Positions 47,816 through 57,043 of a stretch of DNA of 64,000 nt are shown piece after piece. The notes under the pieces are model-generated. The model saw nothing but the letters and a program-made list of their open reading frames with translations, ran no database searches and had not been told where the DNA came from. Both the position numbers and the translations under genes were made by a program. This stretch comes from Methylotenera versatilis 79 (GTDB taxonomy: Bacteria; Pseudomonadota; Gammaproteobacteria; Burkholderiales; Methylophilaceae): positions 496,001 through 560,000 of the forward strand of contig NZ_ARVX01000001.1 of assembly GCF_000384375.1 (NCBI RefSeq). Reading direction: 5' to 3'. Each line of letters opens with the position of its first letter. The stretch's first letter is position 1.

Positions 47816-50437
47816 ATGTCAAAACTACTCATTGTAGAATCACCTTCTAAAGCAAAAACGCTTAAAAAATACCTTGGTAACGATTTTGAGGTGTTGGCCA
47901 GTTATGGTCATATTCGCGATTTAATTCCTAAAAATGGTGCAGTCGATCCTAACAATCATTTCGCCATGAAATACGACATTATTGAGCGTAATGCCAAACA
48001 TATGGATGCGATCACGCGTGCGGTAAAAAATGCGGATAGCATCTATCTGGCAACCGATCCTGATCGCGAAGGTGAAGCGATTTCATGGCATATTGCCGAA
48101 ATTCTAGCTGAGAAAAAACTCCTTAAAAACAAGCTATTAAAACGCGTTGAATTTAATGAGATTACGCAAACAGCGGTAAAACACGCCATCGATAATCCAC
48201 GCGATATTGCGATGAATTTGGTCAATGCGCAACAAGCACGCCGCGCGCTGGACTACTTGGTTGGTTTTAATTTATCACCGTTATTGTGGAAAAAGATTCG
48301 CAGGGGCTTATCCGCAGGCCGCGTGCAAAGCCCTGCTTTGCGCTTGATTGTAGAACGTGAATTAGAGATTGAAGCGTTCAAATCTCAAGAGTATTGGTCG
48401 ATTCATTTAGATGCGCTGAAACATACGCATAGCTTTAACGCCAAGTTAATCCAATTAAATGGCGAAAAAGTAGAGCAATTCACCGTCATTAATCATGACC
48501 AGCAAGCTGACATTGTCGGCAAATTATTACTCGCTAGCGCAGGCAAAACCACTGTTTCGCGCGTTGAGAAAAAGCAACGTAGCCGCAGCCCTGCCGCGCC
48601 ATTTACCACATCGACTCTGCAACAAGAAGCCGTACGTAAACTTGGCTTTACCACTAGCCGAGCGATGCGCGTAGCACAACAACTGTATGAAGGCGTTGAT
48701 GTAGGCTCTGGCACAACAGGTTTGATTACCTATATGCGTACCGATTCGTTCAGCTTAGCGACTGAAGCAGTGATGAGTATTCGCGATTATGTCAAAAAGA
48801 ATTTTGATGCAGAATACTTGCCAAAATCGCCGATTATGTACAAAACCAAAGCTAAAAATGCGCAAGAAGCGCATGAGGCGATTCGTCCTACCGATATTTC
48901 ACGCAATCCAACCGCGATGCGCAAATATTTGAATGATGAGCAATTTAAATTATATGAAATGATTTGGAAGCGCACGCTCGCTTGCCAAATGTCACCTGCC
49001 AAATTTGATGCAGTGAGCGTCGATTTAAGTGTTGGTTCTGAGGCCAATCTATTCCGCGCCACTGGTCAGACATTGGTATTCCCAGGCTTTATTGCTGTGT
49101 ATATGGAAGGCCGCGATGATGAAGAGGAAGAAGGTGAAAGCAAGTTACCGCACCTTGAAACTGGCGAGATTCTGAATGTTGAGAAAATCTACGGCGACCA
49201 ACATTTTACCGAACCACCGCCAAGATACGGCGAAGCGAGCTTAGTGAAGATTTTAGAGGAATACGGCATTGGCCGCCCTTCTACTTACGCCAGCATTATC
49301 AGCACCTTGCAAGACCGCGAATATGTCATTTTGGACAAGAAACGCTTTACGCCAACCGATGTAGGTCGCGTGGTGAATAAATTCTTAACCGAACATTTCA
49401 CTAAATATGTGGATTACGACTTTACCGCCAATCTTGAAAATGCGCTGGATAGCGTAGCCGATGGTTCGCGTGAGTGGATTCCATTAATGGATGAATTCTG
49501 GCAAGGCTTTAATGCGCAAATTATCAGTAAAGCCGATGTAGACAGACCTGGCAACGAGCTAATAGATGAAGCTTGCCCAAAATGTGGCAAACCCTTACAA
49601 AAACAACTCAGTCGTTTTGGTAGTTTTATTGGCTGTACGGGCTATAACGATGAGCCAAAATGTGACTATAAACGTAGTTTGAACGGAACGGCACAAGCAG
49701 GAGCTGATCCAGTAACGATTGGTACTGATGCTGAATCTGGTAAAGAAATCTATTTAATGAATGGGCCTTATGGACCCTATCTGCAAATTGGTGTGGCGAT
49801 TGAAGGCGAAAAGAAAAAACCGAAACGCGTCAGTATTCCGAAAGAAATACCGATTACCAATGTGAATATCGATATCGCTAATATGCTGTTATCACTGCCA
49901 CGCGATTTAGGTTTGCATCCAGAAACGAATAAAAAAATCGTGGCGAATATTGGGCGCTTTGGGCCTTATGTGAATCATGATGGTAAATTCAAATCGATTC
50001 CAAAAAGCGATAGTGTTTTTAGTATCGATTTAACAGGTGCAGTTACATTGCTAGCGGCCGCCAATACTGGCCCTGCACCATTATTAGAGTTGGGCGCACA
50101 TCCATCTGGCGAAGGCAGAATTGAAGTGTTTGCTGGCCGTTATGGTCCTTATGTACAGCATGGAAAATTACGTGCAACACTGCCAAAAAGCATAGAGCCT
50201 GAAACATTAACATTGGAAGAAGCGCTTGGCTTGTTGGCTGAAAAAGCAGCCAAAGAAGAAGCTACGGGCAAAACTAGCAAGAAAAAACCAGCGGCTAAAA
50301 AACCTGCTGCCAAGAAAGCCACTGTTAAAAAAGTTGCTGAAAAATCAGATACCAAGGTTAAAGCAACGGTAAAAAAAGTGGCCGCTAAGAAACCAGCAGC
50401 TAAAAAAGCCTCCACAAAAAAATTGGCTTCTGAATAA
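47816..50437 (+). CDS. topA: DNA topoisomerase I
   Basis: Encodes an 873-residue type IA topoisomerase that relaxes negative supercoils. The toprim domain opens KLLIVESPSKAKTLKKYL and includes LATDPDREGEAISWH; the nucleophile Tyr is in GLITYMRTDSFSLA. A C4 zinc ribbon (CPKCGKPLQKQ ... CDYKRS) and two further ribbon-like repeats (GPYGPYLQIG, FGRYGPYV-like) follow. The last ~50 residues are Lys/Ala-rich tracts (KKPAAKKPAAKKA), histone-like and probably DNA-binding. Confidence 0.96.
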   Translation: MSKLLIVESPSKAKTLKKYLGNDFEVLASYGHIRDLIPKNGAVDPNNHFAMKYDIIERNAKHMDAITRAVKNADSIYLATDPDREGEAISWHIAEILAEKKLLKNKLLKRVEFNEITQTAVKHAIDNPRDIAMNLVNAQQARRALDYLVGFNLSPLLWKKIRRGLSAGRVQSPALRLIVERELEIEAFKSQEYWSIHLDALKHTHSFNAKLIQLNGEKVEQFTVINHDQQADIVGKLLLASAGKTTVSRVEKKQRSRSPAAPFTTSTLQQEAVRKLGFTTSRAMRVAQQLYEGVDVGSGTTGLITYMRTDSFSLATEAVMSIRDYVKKNFDAEYLPKSPIMYKTKAKNAQEAHEAIRPTDISRNPTAMRKYLNDEQFKLYEMIWKRTLACQMSPAKFDAVSVDLSVGSEANLFRATGQTLVFPGFIAVYMEGRDDEEEEGESKLPHLETGEILNVEKIYGDQHFTEPPPRYGEASLVKILEEYGIGRPSTYASIISTLQDREYVILDKKRFTPTDVGRVVNKFLTEHFTKYVDYDFTANLENALDSVADGSREWIPLMDEFWQGFNAQIISKADVDRPGNELIDEACPKCGKPLQKQLSRFGSFIGCTGYNDEPKCDYKRSLNGTAQAGADPVTIGTDAESGKEIYLMNGPYGPYLQIGVAIEGEKKKPKRVSIPKEIPITNVNIDIANMLLSLPRDLGLHPETNKKIVANIGRFGPYVNHDGKFKSIPKSDSVFSIDLTGAVTLLAAANTGPAPLLELGAHPSGEGRIEVFAGRYGPYVQHGKLRATLPKSIEPETLTLEEALGLLAEKAAKEEATGKTSKKKPAAKKPAAKKATVKKVAEKSDTKVKATVKKVAAKKPAAKKASTKKLASE

Positions 50438-50512
50438 AAGTTACTTAATTTAAGTGGTTAATAGTTAACACTAAATAACCACTTAAAATGATTGTGTAAA
50501 CGTTGTATAAAA

Positions 50513-50540
50513 AACGGCTCTGAATTACTTCAGAGCCGTT
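50513..50540. terminator. Bidirectional terminator between topA and pbpG
   Basis: AACGGCTCTGAA and TTCAGAGCCGTT form a 12-bp stem with a 4-nt loop, with T-runs after it on both strands (TTTTTAA on plus; the preceding A-run gives U's on minus). It sits between the convergent topA (+) and pbpG (-) stops. Confidence 0.85.
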
Positions 50541-50605
50541 TTTTTAATTTGGTTGTAATTCTATTTAAAATTTCAAACCAGCCTTACTCTTAAAGTATCT
50601 CTAGT

Positions 50606-51712
50606 TTAAGAAATCTTGCCTGACATCGCCACATTGTTATGTGTAGGTTTAGCTTGCAAAGATTTAAGCTGCAAATCTATTTGGCCAGTTGTTGTCATTT
50701 TCGGCTCGCTGTTATATTCCACCCATTTACGCACACGGTTTGCATCACCTATACGCGTTAATTTACCGGTTGAATCCAACAGCACAATAATCATTGGTTC
50801 GCCACCAAGTTCCGCTTGCATAACCAAACAACGGCCTGCCTCAGTAATATAGCCAGTTTTCGACAATCCAATTTGCCACTCACCACCGCGAACTAAGCCA
50901 TTAGTGTTGTTAAAATTAACGGGGCTAGTACGATGGTTAATATAAACCTCATGCGACGGACTTGTACTTGCCATTCTAATTTCTGGATATTGGTAAGCAG
51001 CTTCTACCATTTTCGCCAAATCTTCTGCAGTTGATATGTTGCGGCTATTTAAACCTGTCGCATCCAAAAACTCAGTGTTTGTCATACCAAGTTGTATGGC
51101 TTTTGCATTCATCGCTTTAAAAAACGCATATTTTCCGCCAGGATAATGTCTGGATATTGCAGAAGCTGCGCGATTTTCTGATGCCATCAGCGCTAATTGC
51201 AACATATCGCTACGACTTAATGCCGAACCAACGCTCAATCTTGAGCTACTGCCTTTTAAATAATCCACATCTTCATCGGTAACAGTCAGCGTGTCATCCA
51301 GCGATAAATTTGCATCCAACATCACCATTGCGGTCATTAATTTAGTAATAGAAGCAATTGGCGTAGGCGCGTTGGTGTTTTTCGCGTAGATGATTTCACC
51401 TGTATTTTGATTGATGATCAACGCTTTTGCAGATGCTAATTGTAAAATACCGCTACCATCGTAACGATCAGCAGCTAAATATTCTGATTGTGTAAAAGTG
51501 CGCGCTTTAGTTGATGCGTGGGGCTTAAAATTGACTTTTTGTACCTTACCGCCTTTAATTGTCGTTTTTACACGTGATTTAGTTACTGTGCTTTTGTGAC
51601 TTTTAGAGGCAGTTTTATTGACTTTTTTCTGCGCAGCCAACGTCTCAATTGGCATTGCTACCAGCGAGAATGCCACATAAAACAACACGATTTTCTTTAA
51701 CAGCTTATTCAT
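50606..51712 (-). CDS. pbpG: D-alanyl-D-alanine endopeptidase (PBP7/PbpG)
   Basis: Encodes a 368-residue low-mass penicillin-binding protein. A signal peptide (about 1-27) is followed by a Lys/Ser/Thr-rich basic linker (about 28-70). The peptidase motifs are SITK (S121), SENRA and SKTGY (KTG box). PBP7 cleaves DD-crosslinks in murein. It converges on topA across a bidirectional terminator and is divergent from the H-protein-like gene. Confidence 0.92.
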   Translation of the reverse strand: MNKLLKKIVLFYVAFSLVAMPIETLAAQKKVNKTASKSHKSTVTKSRVKTTIKGGKVQKVNFKPHASTKARTFTQSEYLAADRYDGSGILQLASAKALIINQNTGEIIYAKNTNAPTPIASITKLMTAMVMLDANLSLDDTLTVTDEDVDYLKGSSSRLSVGSALSRSDMLQLALMASENRAASAISRHYPGGKYAFFKAMNAKAIQLGMTNTEFLDATGLNSRNISTAEDLAKMVEAAYQYPEIRMASTSPSHEVYINHRTSPVNFNNTNGLVRGGEWQIGLSKTGYITEAGRCLVMQAELGGEPMIIVLLDSTGKLTRIGDANRVRKWVEYNSEPKMTTTGQIDLQLKSLQAKPTHNNVAMSGKIS

Positions 51713-51974
51713 TTCAATGACCTTATTTCAACTACATTTGAAATAGATAATATATAAAAAATGTTTATTTGTCATTAGCTTAGCGCATATTTGTAAAAAT
51801 AATATTAACATATTAAATATTGTGACTTTTTTGACACAACTGCTTTAAAAGACATCCGAAATTAGGTGCGAGTGTTGTCTTTATGCGAAAATACATAGAC
51901 CAACTGCAATCTACTATTGTTCAAATGATCTGTTTAATTAATCATTTTAAATAAAATATGGCTTAATAAATACA

Positions 51975-52355
51975 ATGAAAAATCCTGACACTTTATATTA
52001 CACCGCAGAACATTTATGGGTGAGCCAATCGCCTACTGGCGAATGGTCGGCGGGCATCACAGATTATGCACAAGATTTATTGGGCGACATTGTGTTTATT
52101 CAACCACCTAATATCCATGATGTACTGATAAATGGTAAACCTTGTGGTGTGGTTGAATCGGTTAAGACTGGTTCAGATTTGCATGCGCCGATGGATGGTG
52201 TTGTGACTGAAATTAACAATGATTTGTTAAATGCACCCGAAGGCATTAACGATAAGCCTTATGCCGCGTGGATATTTAAATTTAAACCCACTGATGCTAA
52301 TGCTATAACGCATTTTTTAACTGCTGATGCTTATGCAGATTTAGTGAAAAGTTAA
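51975..52355 (+). CDS. Glycine cleavage system H-protein-like protein
   Basis: Encodes a 126-residue lipoyl-domain protein of the GcvH family. The probable lipoyl lysine is K64 in VVESVKTGSDLHAP, with NAPEGINDKPYAAW close to the family's PE-x-IN-x-x-PY-x-x-GW; the Gly before W is Ala here. The N-terminus reads YTAEHLWVS like GcvH. No gcvT or gcvP is adjacent, and the gene stands alone between pbpG and a coiled-coil gene. It may be a true H-protein or an H-like lipoate carrier. Confidence 0.8.
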   Translation: MKNPDTLYYTAEHLWVSQSPTGEWSAGITDYAQDLLGDIVFIQPPNIHDVLINGKPCGVVESVKTGSDLHAPMDGVVTEINNDLLNAPEGINDKPYAAWIFKFKPTDANAITHFLTADAYADLVKS

Positions 52356-52390
52356 CGGATTAAACTAACTTTGGTTAAGCCAATAAGTTT

Positions 52391-53656
52391 TTAATTTGGC
52401 AACACAAACTTTACTTTAAGTAGCAATTCTTGCAATTCATCCGTTAATTGCCTGCGCAAATCATTTTCTAAAGCTGGCAATGCACCAGCCAATATATGTT
52501 GAATATTCGCATGCAGCACCTCTTGTACTGCTGGCAAATCACCATTTACTTTGGTTATAAACTCCTCTTTTACCAGCAAGCTTTGCGTCGTCATTTCATT
52601 GATGAATTTCGCTTTAACTTCATCTGCAGCTATCGTATAAATAGCAGGCATTGCCTCATCTAAATCGCCGCGAATTTTTGTTAACGCGTCAGTTTGCATC
52701 GCTTGCAATTGTTGTTGCAAATCTTGCTCTGCGGTTTGTTTAATGGTTTGATAAGCATTCGATAAATCGCTGCTTAATTGCGCCTGAAATTGCTGTAATG
52801 ACTCTTGAGTGAATGTCTGCATACCTTCACTCAAATCCACTTTAAGACGCTCGCTGGCCTCGTTATTCAGCGCATCAACATTCGCTTTTACTTGTTCTGC
52901 AGCAGTACTATAAATCGCAGGCAGCGCCTCACTTAACTCAGCACGAACTTGTGTTAATGATTCGGTTTGCAACGTTTGTATTTGCTGCTGTAAGTCTTGT
53001 TCGGCTGATTGTGTAATCGTTTGATAAGCATTCGCTAAGTCACTTGTTAATAGCGCTTGATGCTGCTGTAGTGACTCATTATGAAACGCCTGCATATCTT
53101 GATTTAACTCACCTTGAATGCGCGCGATGGCATCAGTTTTAAGCGCTTCTACATAGGTATTAATCTCACCATCAGCAGTTTGCGTCGCTGACTGCATCAC
53201 ATCGGTTAAAATTCTATCCACTTGAGTAACCGCCGCTGTTTGCATACCAGCAATTTTATCGGCCAAGCTACTTTGCACTAGCTCTGCGCTGGTTTGATAC
53301 ATACGCGGCAATTCAGTTTTGAGATCAGCTTTGGTTTTATCAATAAAATTTTCCATGTTAGATTCAATGGCTGACTGCGTTTTTGCAATTTCAATTTGCA
53401 AATCTTTAACGACGTCTTTTCTAATCGCATCACGCAAACCCTCAATAACCGCTTGTGTAATATCCGCTTCCAGCCGTGGTCTAACGTGATTAGTCACGCG
53501 TGCAATAAACTCTGGCGTGATACCTAAAGTTGGGTCGCTTTGTTTACTTTGAGGTTTAAAATCCTGCGCAGTTTCTGCAGCGCGTTCAGCCTTAATTTTG
53601 GGCTGATACACTTCTGTGAGCACTGGGATTTTGCTGTCTGATGAATGGTCTGCCAA
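52391..53656 (-). CDS. Gln/Ala-rich coiled-coil repeat protein, DUF2486-like N-terminus
   Basis: A 421-residue protein of no known function. The N-terminus has KIPVLTEVY, reminiscent of the IPVLT motif in DUF2486 proteins found beside holC in Burkholderia. The centre (about 60-360) is predicted coiled coil, rich in Gln, Ala, Glu and Leu. Two copies of a 91-residue unit are visible (about 177-260 and 268-351): ESLQQ recurs at 194 and 285, and EALPAIY / EAMPAIY recur 91 residues apart. There is no signal peptide. It lies 21 nt after holC on the same strand, so it belongs to pepA-holC. Confidence 0.75.
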   Translation of the reverse strand: MADHSSDSKIPVLTEVYQPKIKAERAAETAQDFKPQSKQSDPTLGITPEFIARVTNHVRPRLEADITQAVIEGLRDAIRKDVVKDLQIEIAKTQSAIESNMENFIDKTKADLKTELPRMYQTSAELVQSSLADKIAGMQTAAVTQVDRILTDVMQSATQTADGEINTYVEALKTDAIARIQGELNQDMQAFHNESLQQHQALLTSDLANAYQTITQSAEQDLQQQIQTLQTESLTQVRAELSEALPAIYSTAAEQVKANVDALNNEASERLKVDLSEGMQTFTQESLQQFQAQLSSDLSNAYQTIKQTAEQDLQQQLQAMQTDALTKIRGDLDEAMPAIYTIAADEVKAKFINEMTTQSLLVKEEFITKVNGDLPAVQEVLHANIQHILAGALPALENDLRRQLTDELQELLLKVKFVLPN

Positions 53657-53677
53657 AATAATCTCTAATCTGCGTTT

Positions 53678-54127
53678 TTAAGTGTCTGCATTTTTTGCAT
53701 GGTCAATATGTTGAATCTCATAGCCTCTATCGCGATAAAATTTGTAGCGCTGACGTGCGCTTAGCTTATCGGATTCATCAATACCCACCAGTTCAATCAA
53801 ATGCGTAAAGCGGCTGAAAAATGGTGGTTCTTGTGGTGTTAAGTTAATCAACAACTCGTCTTGTAATACATTATCCATCTGCCCTGCTGCATTTGTTTTA
53901 CAGACGATAATAATAGGCGTTTTAGCCACATGCGCATTATCCGCCATCACGTTTGGCAAAAAACTGGCTGGCTGATGTTGCCATAAACAATCAGAAACAT
54001 CAGCCGCACTTGTAGCGTCTTCAGTAAACACAGTCACTTGCCGATGTTTACCCAATGCCTTTTCTGTCAGGCTTAAAAGCAGATGCTTTTTATCAGCCAC
54101 ATTAGAATAAAATTCAATTCGCGTCAT
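53678..54127 (-). CDS. holC: DNA polymerase III subunit chi
   Basis: Encodes a 149-residue HolC (chi), which binds single-stranded DNA-binding protein and links it to the clamp loader. TRIEFYSNVADKKHLLLSLTEKAL is the family N-terminus and FSRFTHLIELVG, RQRYKFYRDRGYEI the C-terminal signature. The gene lies 41 nt after pepA on the same strand, the order known in other proteobacteria. Confidence 0.9.
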   Translation of the reverse strand: MTRIEFYSNVADKKHLLLSLTEKALGKHRQVTVFTEDATSAADVSDCLWQHQPASFLPNVMADNAHVAKTPIIIVCKTNAAGQMDNVLQDELLINLTPQEPPFFSRFTHLIELVGIDESDKLSARQRYKFYRDRGYEIQHIDHAKNADT

Positions 54128-54168
54128 GCTAAATGCTTGCTTCCAAAATATTCAGTTTAAGCAGCACT

Positions 54169-55647
54169 TTAACTAGCACGTTGAATTAAAAATGTAGTCA
54201 ATAACGGCACTGGACGACCTGTACCGCCTTTTTCCTTACCACTTTTCCAAGCAGTGCCAGCAATATCCAAATGCGCCCAGTCGTATTTTTTAGCAAAGCG
54301 AGACAGGAAACAAGCCGCCGTGATACTGCCACCAGCACGCCCGCCAATATTTGCCATATCTGCAAAGTTACTGTCTAACTGACTTTGAAACTCTTCCCAC
54401 AATGGCATATGCCATGCGCGATCATGCGCGGCATCGCCAGCCTCTAACAACTCTTTGGCTAAGGCATCTTTGTTACTAAATAAACCGCTTGGATGATGAC
54501 CTAGCGCAATCACACACGCGCCAGTTAACGTGGCAATATCCACCACTGCACTTGGTTCAAAACGCTCGGCATAAGTCAACGCATCACATAGAATCAAGCG
54601 ACCTTCAGCATCGGTATTTAATACCTCGATCGTTAAACCTGCCATGCTGGTTAAAATATCACCTGGTTTAATCGCGCCTGCATCTGGCATGTTTTCACAA
54701 GTTGGAATAATACCCACAACATTCAGTGGCAAATTCAGTTCGCCTATGGCTTTAAATGTGCCGAACACACTGGCAGCGCCACACATATCGTATTTCATTT
54801 CATCCATATCAGCGCCTGGTTTTAATGAAATACCGCCTGTATCAAACGTGATACCTTTACCAACTAACACCACTGGTTTTTGGCCTTTTTTGCCGTTTAA
54901 GTGTTGCAATACAATTAAACGCGGCGGCTCCACGCTGCCTTGGGCAACGCCTAAAAATGAACCCATTCCTAGCTTTTCAATTTCAGCTTGTTCTAACACT
55001 TCTACTTTAAAACCATATTGTTTGGCTAAACTTTTGGCTTGCTCACCCAAATAAGTCGGCGTGCAAATATTTGGCGGCAAATTACCTAAATTTTTGGCTA
55101 AAGTCACACCAACGCCAATAGAACGACCTTGTTTAACAGCAGCATCAGCAATAGTATTTTCAGATTTATCTACATGAATGGTGATTTCAGTTAATGTGCA
55201 GGCATCAGCTTTTTTCGCCTTAATCGCATTCACAATATAAGTTGCATCTAATGCCACCTCTACCAAATGCGCTACTTTGGCATGCGTGTCTGATTTTTTT
55301 ATCGCGATTTCAGTTAAAAAGAAGCTGGCATTCGCCACGCCCTTTGGCGTCGCTTTAATCGCTGCACGTACTGCTTGGCGATAATGCTTTTCGGTAAACT
55401 CATCTTGCTTGCCTAAGCCGACCAATAACACGCGCGTGGCGGTGATATCAGTTAATTGATGCAACACTAATGTCGAATTCAACTTGCCTTCAAAATCACC
55501 ATTTTTTAATACCTTGCTAATGGCTTTATTGGACGCTTTATCTAACTCTTTGGCAGCATCGGTTAGCTTATTGCCCTCAAAAACGCCTACAATAACGCAA
55601 TCTGATTGTTGTTTTTCAGGATTTCCATTTTTTATGCTAAATTCCAT
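54169..55647 (-). CDS. pepA: Leucyl aminopeptidase (M17)
   Basis: Encodes a 492-residue M17 peptidase with two metal ions. NTDAEGRLILCDALTYA is the active-site signature; VGKGITFDTGGISLKPGADM and the catalytic Lys/Arg motif are present. PepA also acts as a DNA-binding regulator in E. coli; that cannot be read here. It is divergent from lptF across a 256-nt AT-rich gap, as in other proteobacteria. Confidence 0.95.
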   Translation of the reverse strand: MEFSIKNGNPEKQQSDCVIVGVFEGNKLTDAAKELDKASNKAISKVLKNGDFEGKLNSTLVLHQLTDITATRVLLVGLGKQDEFTEKHYRQAVRAAIKATPKGVANASFFLTEIAIKKSDTHAKVAHLVEVALDATYIVNAIKAKKADACTLTEITIHVDKSENTIADAAVKQGRSIGVGVTLAKNLGNLPPNICTPTYLGEQAKSLAKQYGFKVEVLEQAEIEKLGMGSFLGVAQGSVEPPRLIVLQHLNGKKGQKPVVLVGKGITFDTGGISLKPGADMDEMKYDMCGAASVFGTFKAIGELNLPLNVVGIIPTCENMPDAGAIKPGDILTSMAGLTIEVLNTDAEGRLILCDALTYAERFEPSAVVDIATLTGACVIALGHHPSGLFSNKDALAKELLEAGDAAHDRAWHMPLWEEFQSQLDSNFADMANIGGRAGGSITAACFLSRFAKKYDWAHLDIAGTAWKSGKEKGGTGRPVPLLTTFLIQRAS

Positions 55648-55903
55648 TGCTTGTCCTTATAAGTAAATGCTTATAGATAAATGATCTTAATAAATTTAAG
55701 TGCTTTATAGATTGAGTGCTTTTAGTTTTAACTAAATAAGTTCTAGTTAGTTTTAATCAATTATCCAGCGTTTTGGGGCGAAATCAAAGCCTAAATTTGA
55801 ACATTCATTTCGAACAACAGCTTTAAACAATGGTCTGTAAAAACAGTTCTCTAAAAAAACAGTACTTAAAAATTGGTTAAGTCCAATTTGGAACAATTTT
55901 AAA

Positions 55904-57031
55904 TTGCGTATATTCAAAAAATCGTTATCACATGAATTGATCAGCACCGCCGGCGGGTTATTTTTAATTCTGATGGGCATCGTCATCGCGCAACGTGCAG
56001 GTGCTTTGGTGCGTAGTGCTGCAAAAGGCTGGATTCCAAATGACGCCATCACTACTTTGTTAGGTTTTAACATGGTTAAGTTCCTGCCCATGATTTTATC
56101 GCTGACGATTTTTTTAAGTGTGCTGATGACGTTAACACGCTGGCATCGTGATTCTGAAATGGCGGTCTGGTTTAGTTCTGGGCTTAGCGTGAGCAATTGG
56201 ATACGGCCCATCTTAAATTTTGCAGCACCTGTTACTGTAGTGATTTTCTTGCTGAGTTTTTTTGTGATGCCTTGGGCTACACAAAAAGTGGAAGATTACC
56301 GTGTACAACTGAAAAGTCGCGATGAATTGGCTTCCATCAGCCCAGGTGTATTTAAAGAATCCAATGCTGGTGATCGTATTTATTTTATTGAAGGCTTCGA
56401 TCAATTAGGTAACGTGGTCAAGAATATTTTCATTCAAACCACACAGCATCAAAAAACTGGCGTGGTTGTGTCGTCTACTGGGCATAGAGACAAAGTCAAA
56501 AATGGTGACAACTTTATCGTACTAGAAAAAGGTCGTCGTTATGAAGCCAAGCCCAATACGGCTGAAGTTTCAACCACTGAGTTTGACCGTTACGCTATCC
56601 GCATTGAAACTAAAGAAGTCGCGCGCGAACCTAATTCTACCAATGCACTTTCAACTGAACAGCTATTAAACAGCCAAACACCGGCAGGCCAAGCAGAATT
56701 ACAATGGCGATTAGCGATTCCTATTTCTGCATTAATATTGGTTTTATTGGCGGTGCCATTAAGCTTTGTCGATCCACGCGCAGGTCGTTCACTTAACCTG
56801 ATGTTTGCGTTACTTATTTATATTATCTACAACAATATTTTAAGTATTTTTCAAGCTTGGGTTACGCAAGGACGTTTAAACCCTTTAGTTGGATTATGGC
56901 CTGTACACGTTTTCTTTTTGCTATTAGCGTTTTACATGTACTATCGCCGCACTTATTTGTTACCGATTATTCCTAGTTTCTTTTCGCTTTTTTGGCCAGG
57001 CAATTGGTTAAAATCCAAACCTAAAACTTAA
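55904..57031 (+). CDS. lptF: LPS export ABC transporter permease LptF
   Basis: Encodes a 375-residue permease that with LptG and LptB extracts lipopolysaccharide from the inner membrane. It shows the LptF/G pattern: membrane helices at about 16-115 and 265-360 flanking a periplasmic beta-jellyroll (about 130-250). FMVKFLPMILSLT-type and VPLSFVDPRAGRSL motifs are present. The start is TTG (RIFKKSLSHEL follows). Upstream AT-rich sequence holds no clear Shine-Dalgarno. lptG follows after 12 nt. Confidence 0.92.
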   Translation: MRIFKKSLSHELISTAGGLFLILMGIVIAQRAGALVRSAAKGWIPNDAITTLLGFNMVKFLPMILSLTIFLSVLMTLTRWHRDSEMAVWFSSGLSVSNWIRPILNFAAPVTVVIFLLSFFVMPWATQKVEDYRVQLKSRDELASISPGVFKESNAGDRIYFIEGFDQLGNVVKNIFIQTTQHQKTGVVVSSTGHRDKVKNGDNFIVLEKGRRYEAKPNTAEVSTTEFDRYAIRIETKEVAREPNSTNALSTEQLLNSQTPAGQAELQWRLAIPISALILVLLAVPLSFVDPRAGRSLNLMFALLIYIIYNNILSIFQAWVTQGRLNPLVGLWPVHVFFLLLAFYMYYRRTYLLPIIPSFFSLFWPGNWLKSKPKT

Positions 57032-57043
57032 CCATCAATTAGC

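Noticed and set aside
49062-50415. Frames opposite topA, including a Phe/Ala/Leu-rich one over the Lys/Ala tail
   Set aside because: Produced by the Lys/Ala codons read in reverse; looks like a membrane protein only by composition.
52391-53656. Reading the coiled-coil protein as a phasin, chemoreceptor or secreted fibre
   Set aside because: There is no signal peptide, membrane segment or receptor signalling tip, and nothing in the neighbourhood supports polymer storage.
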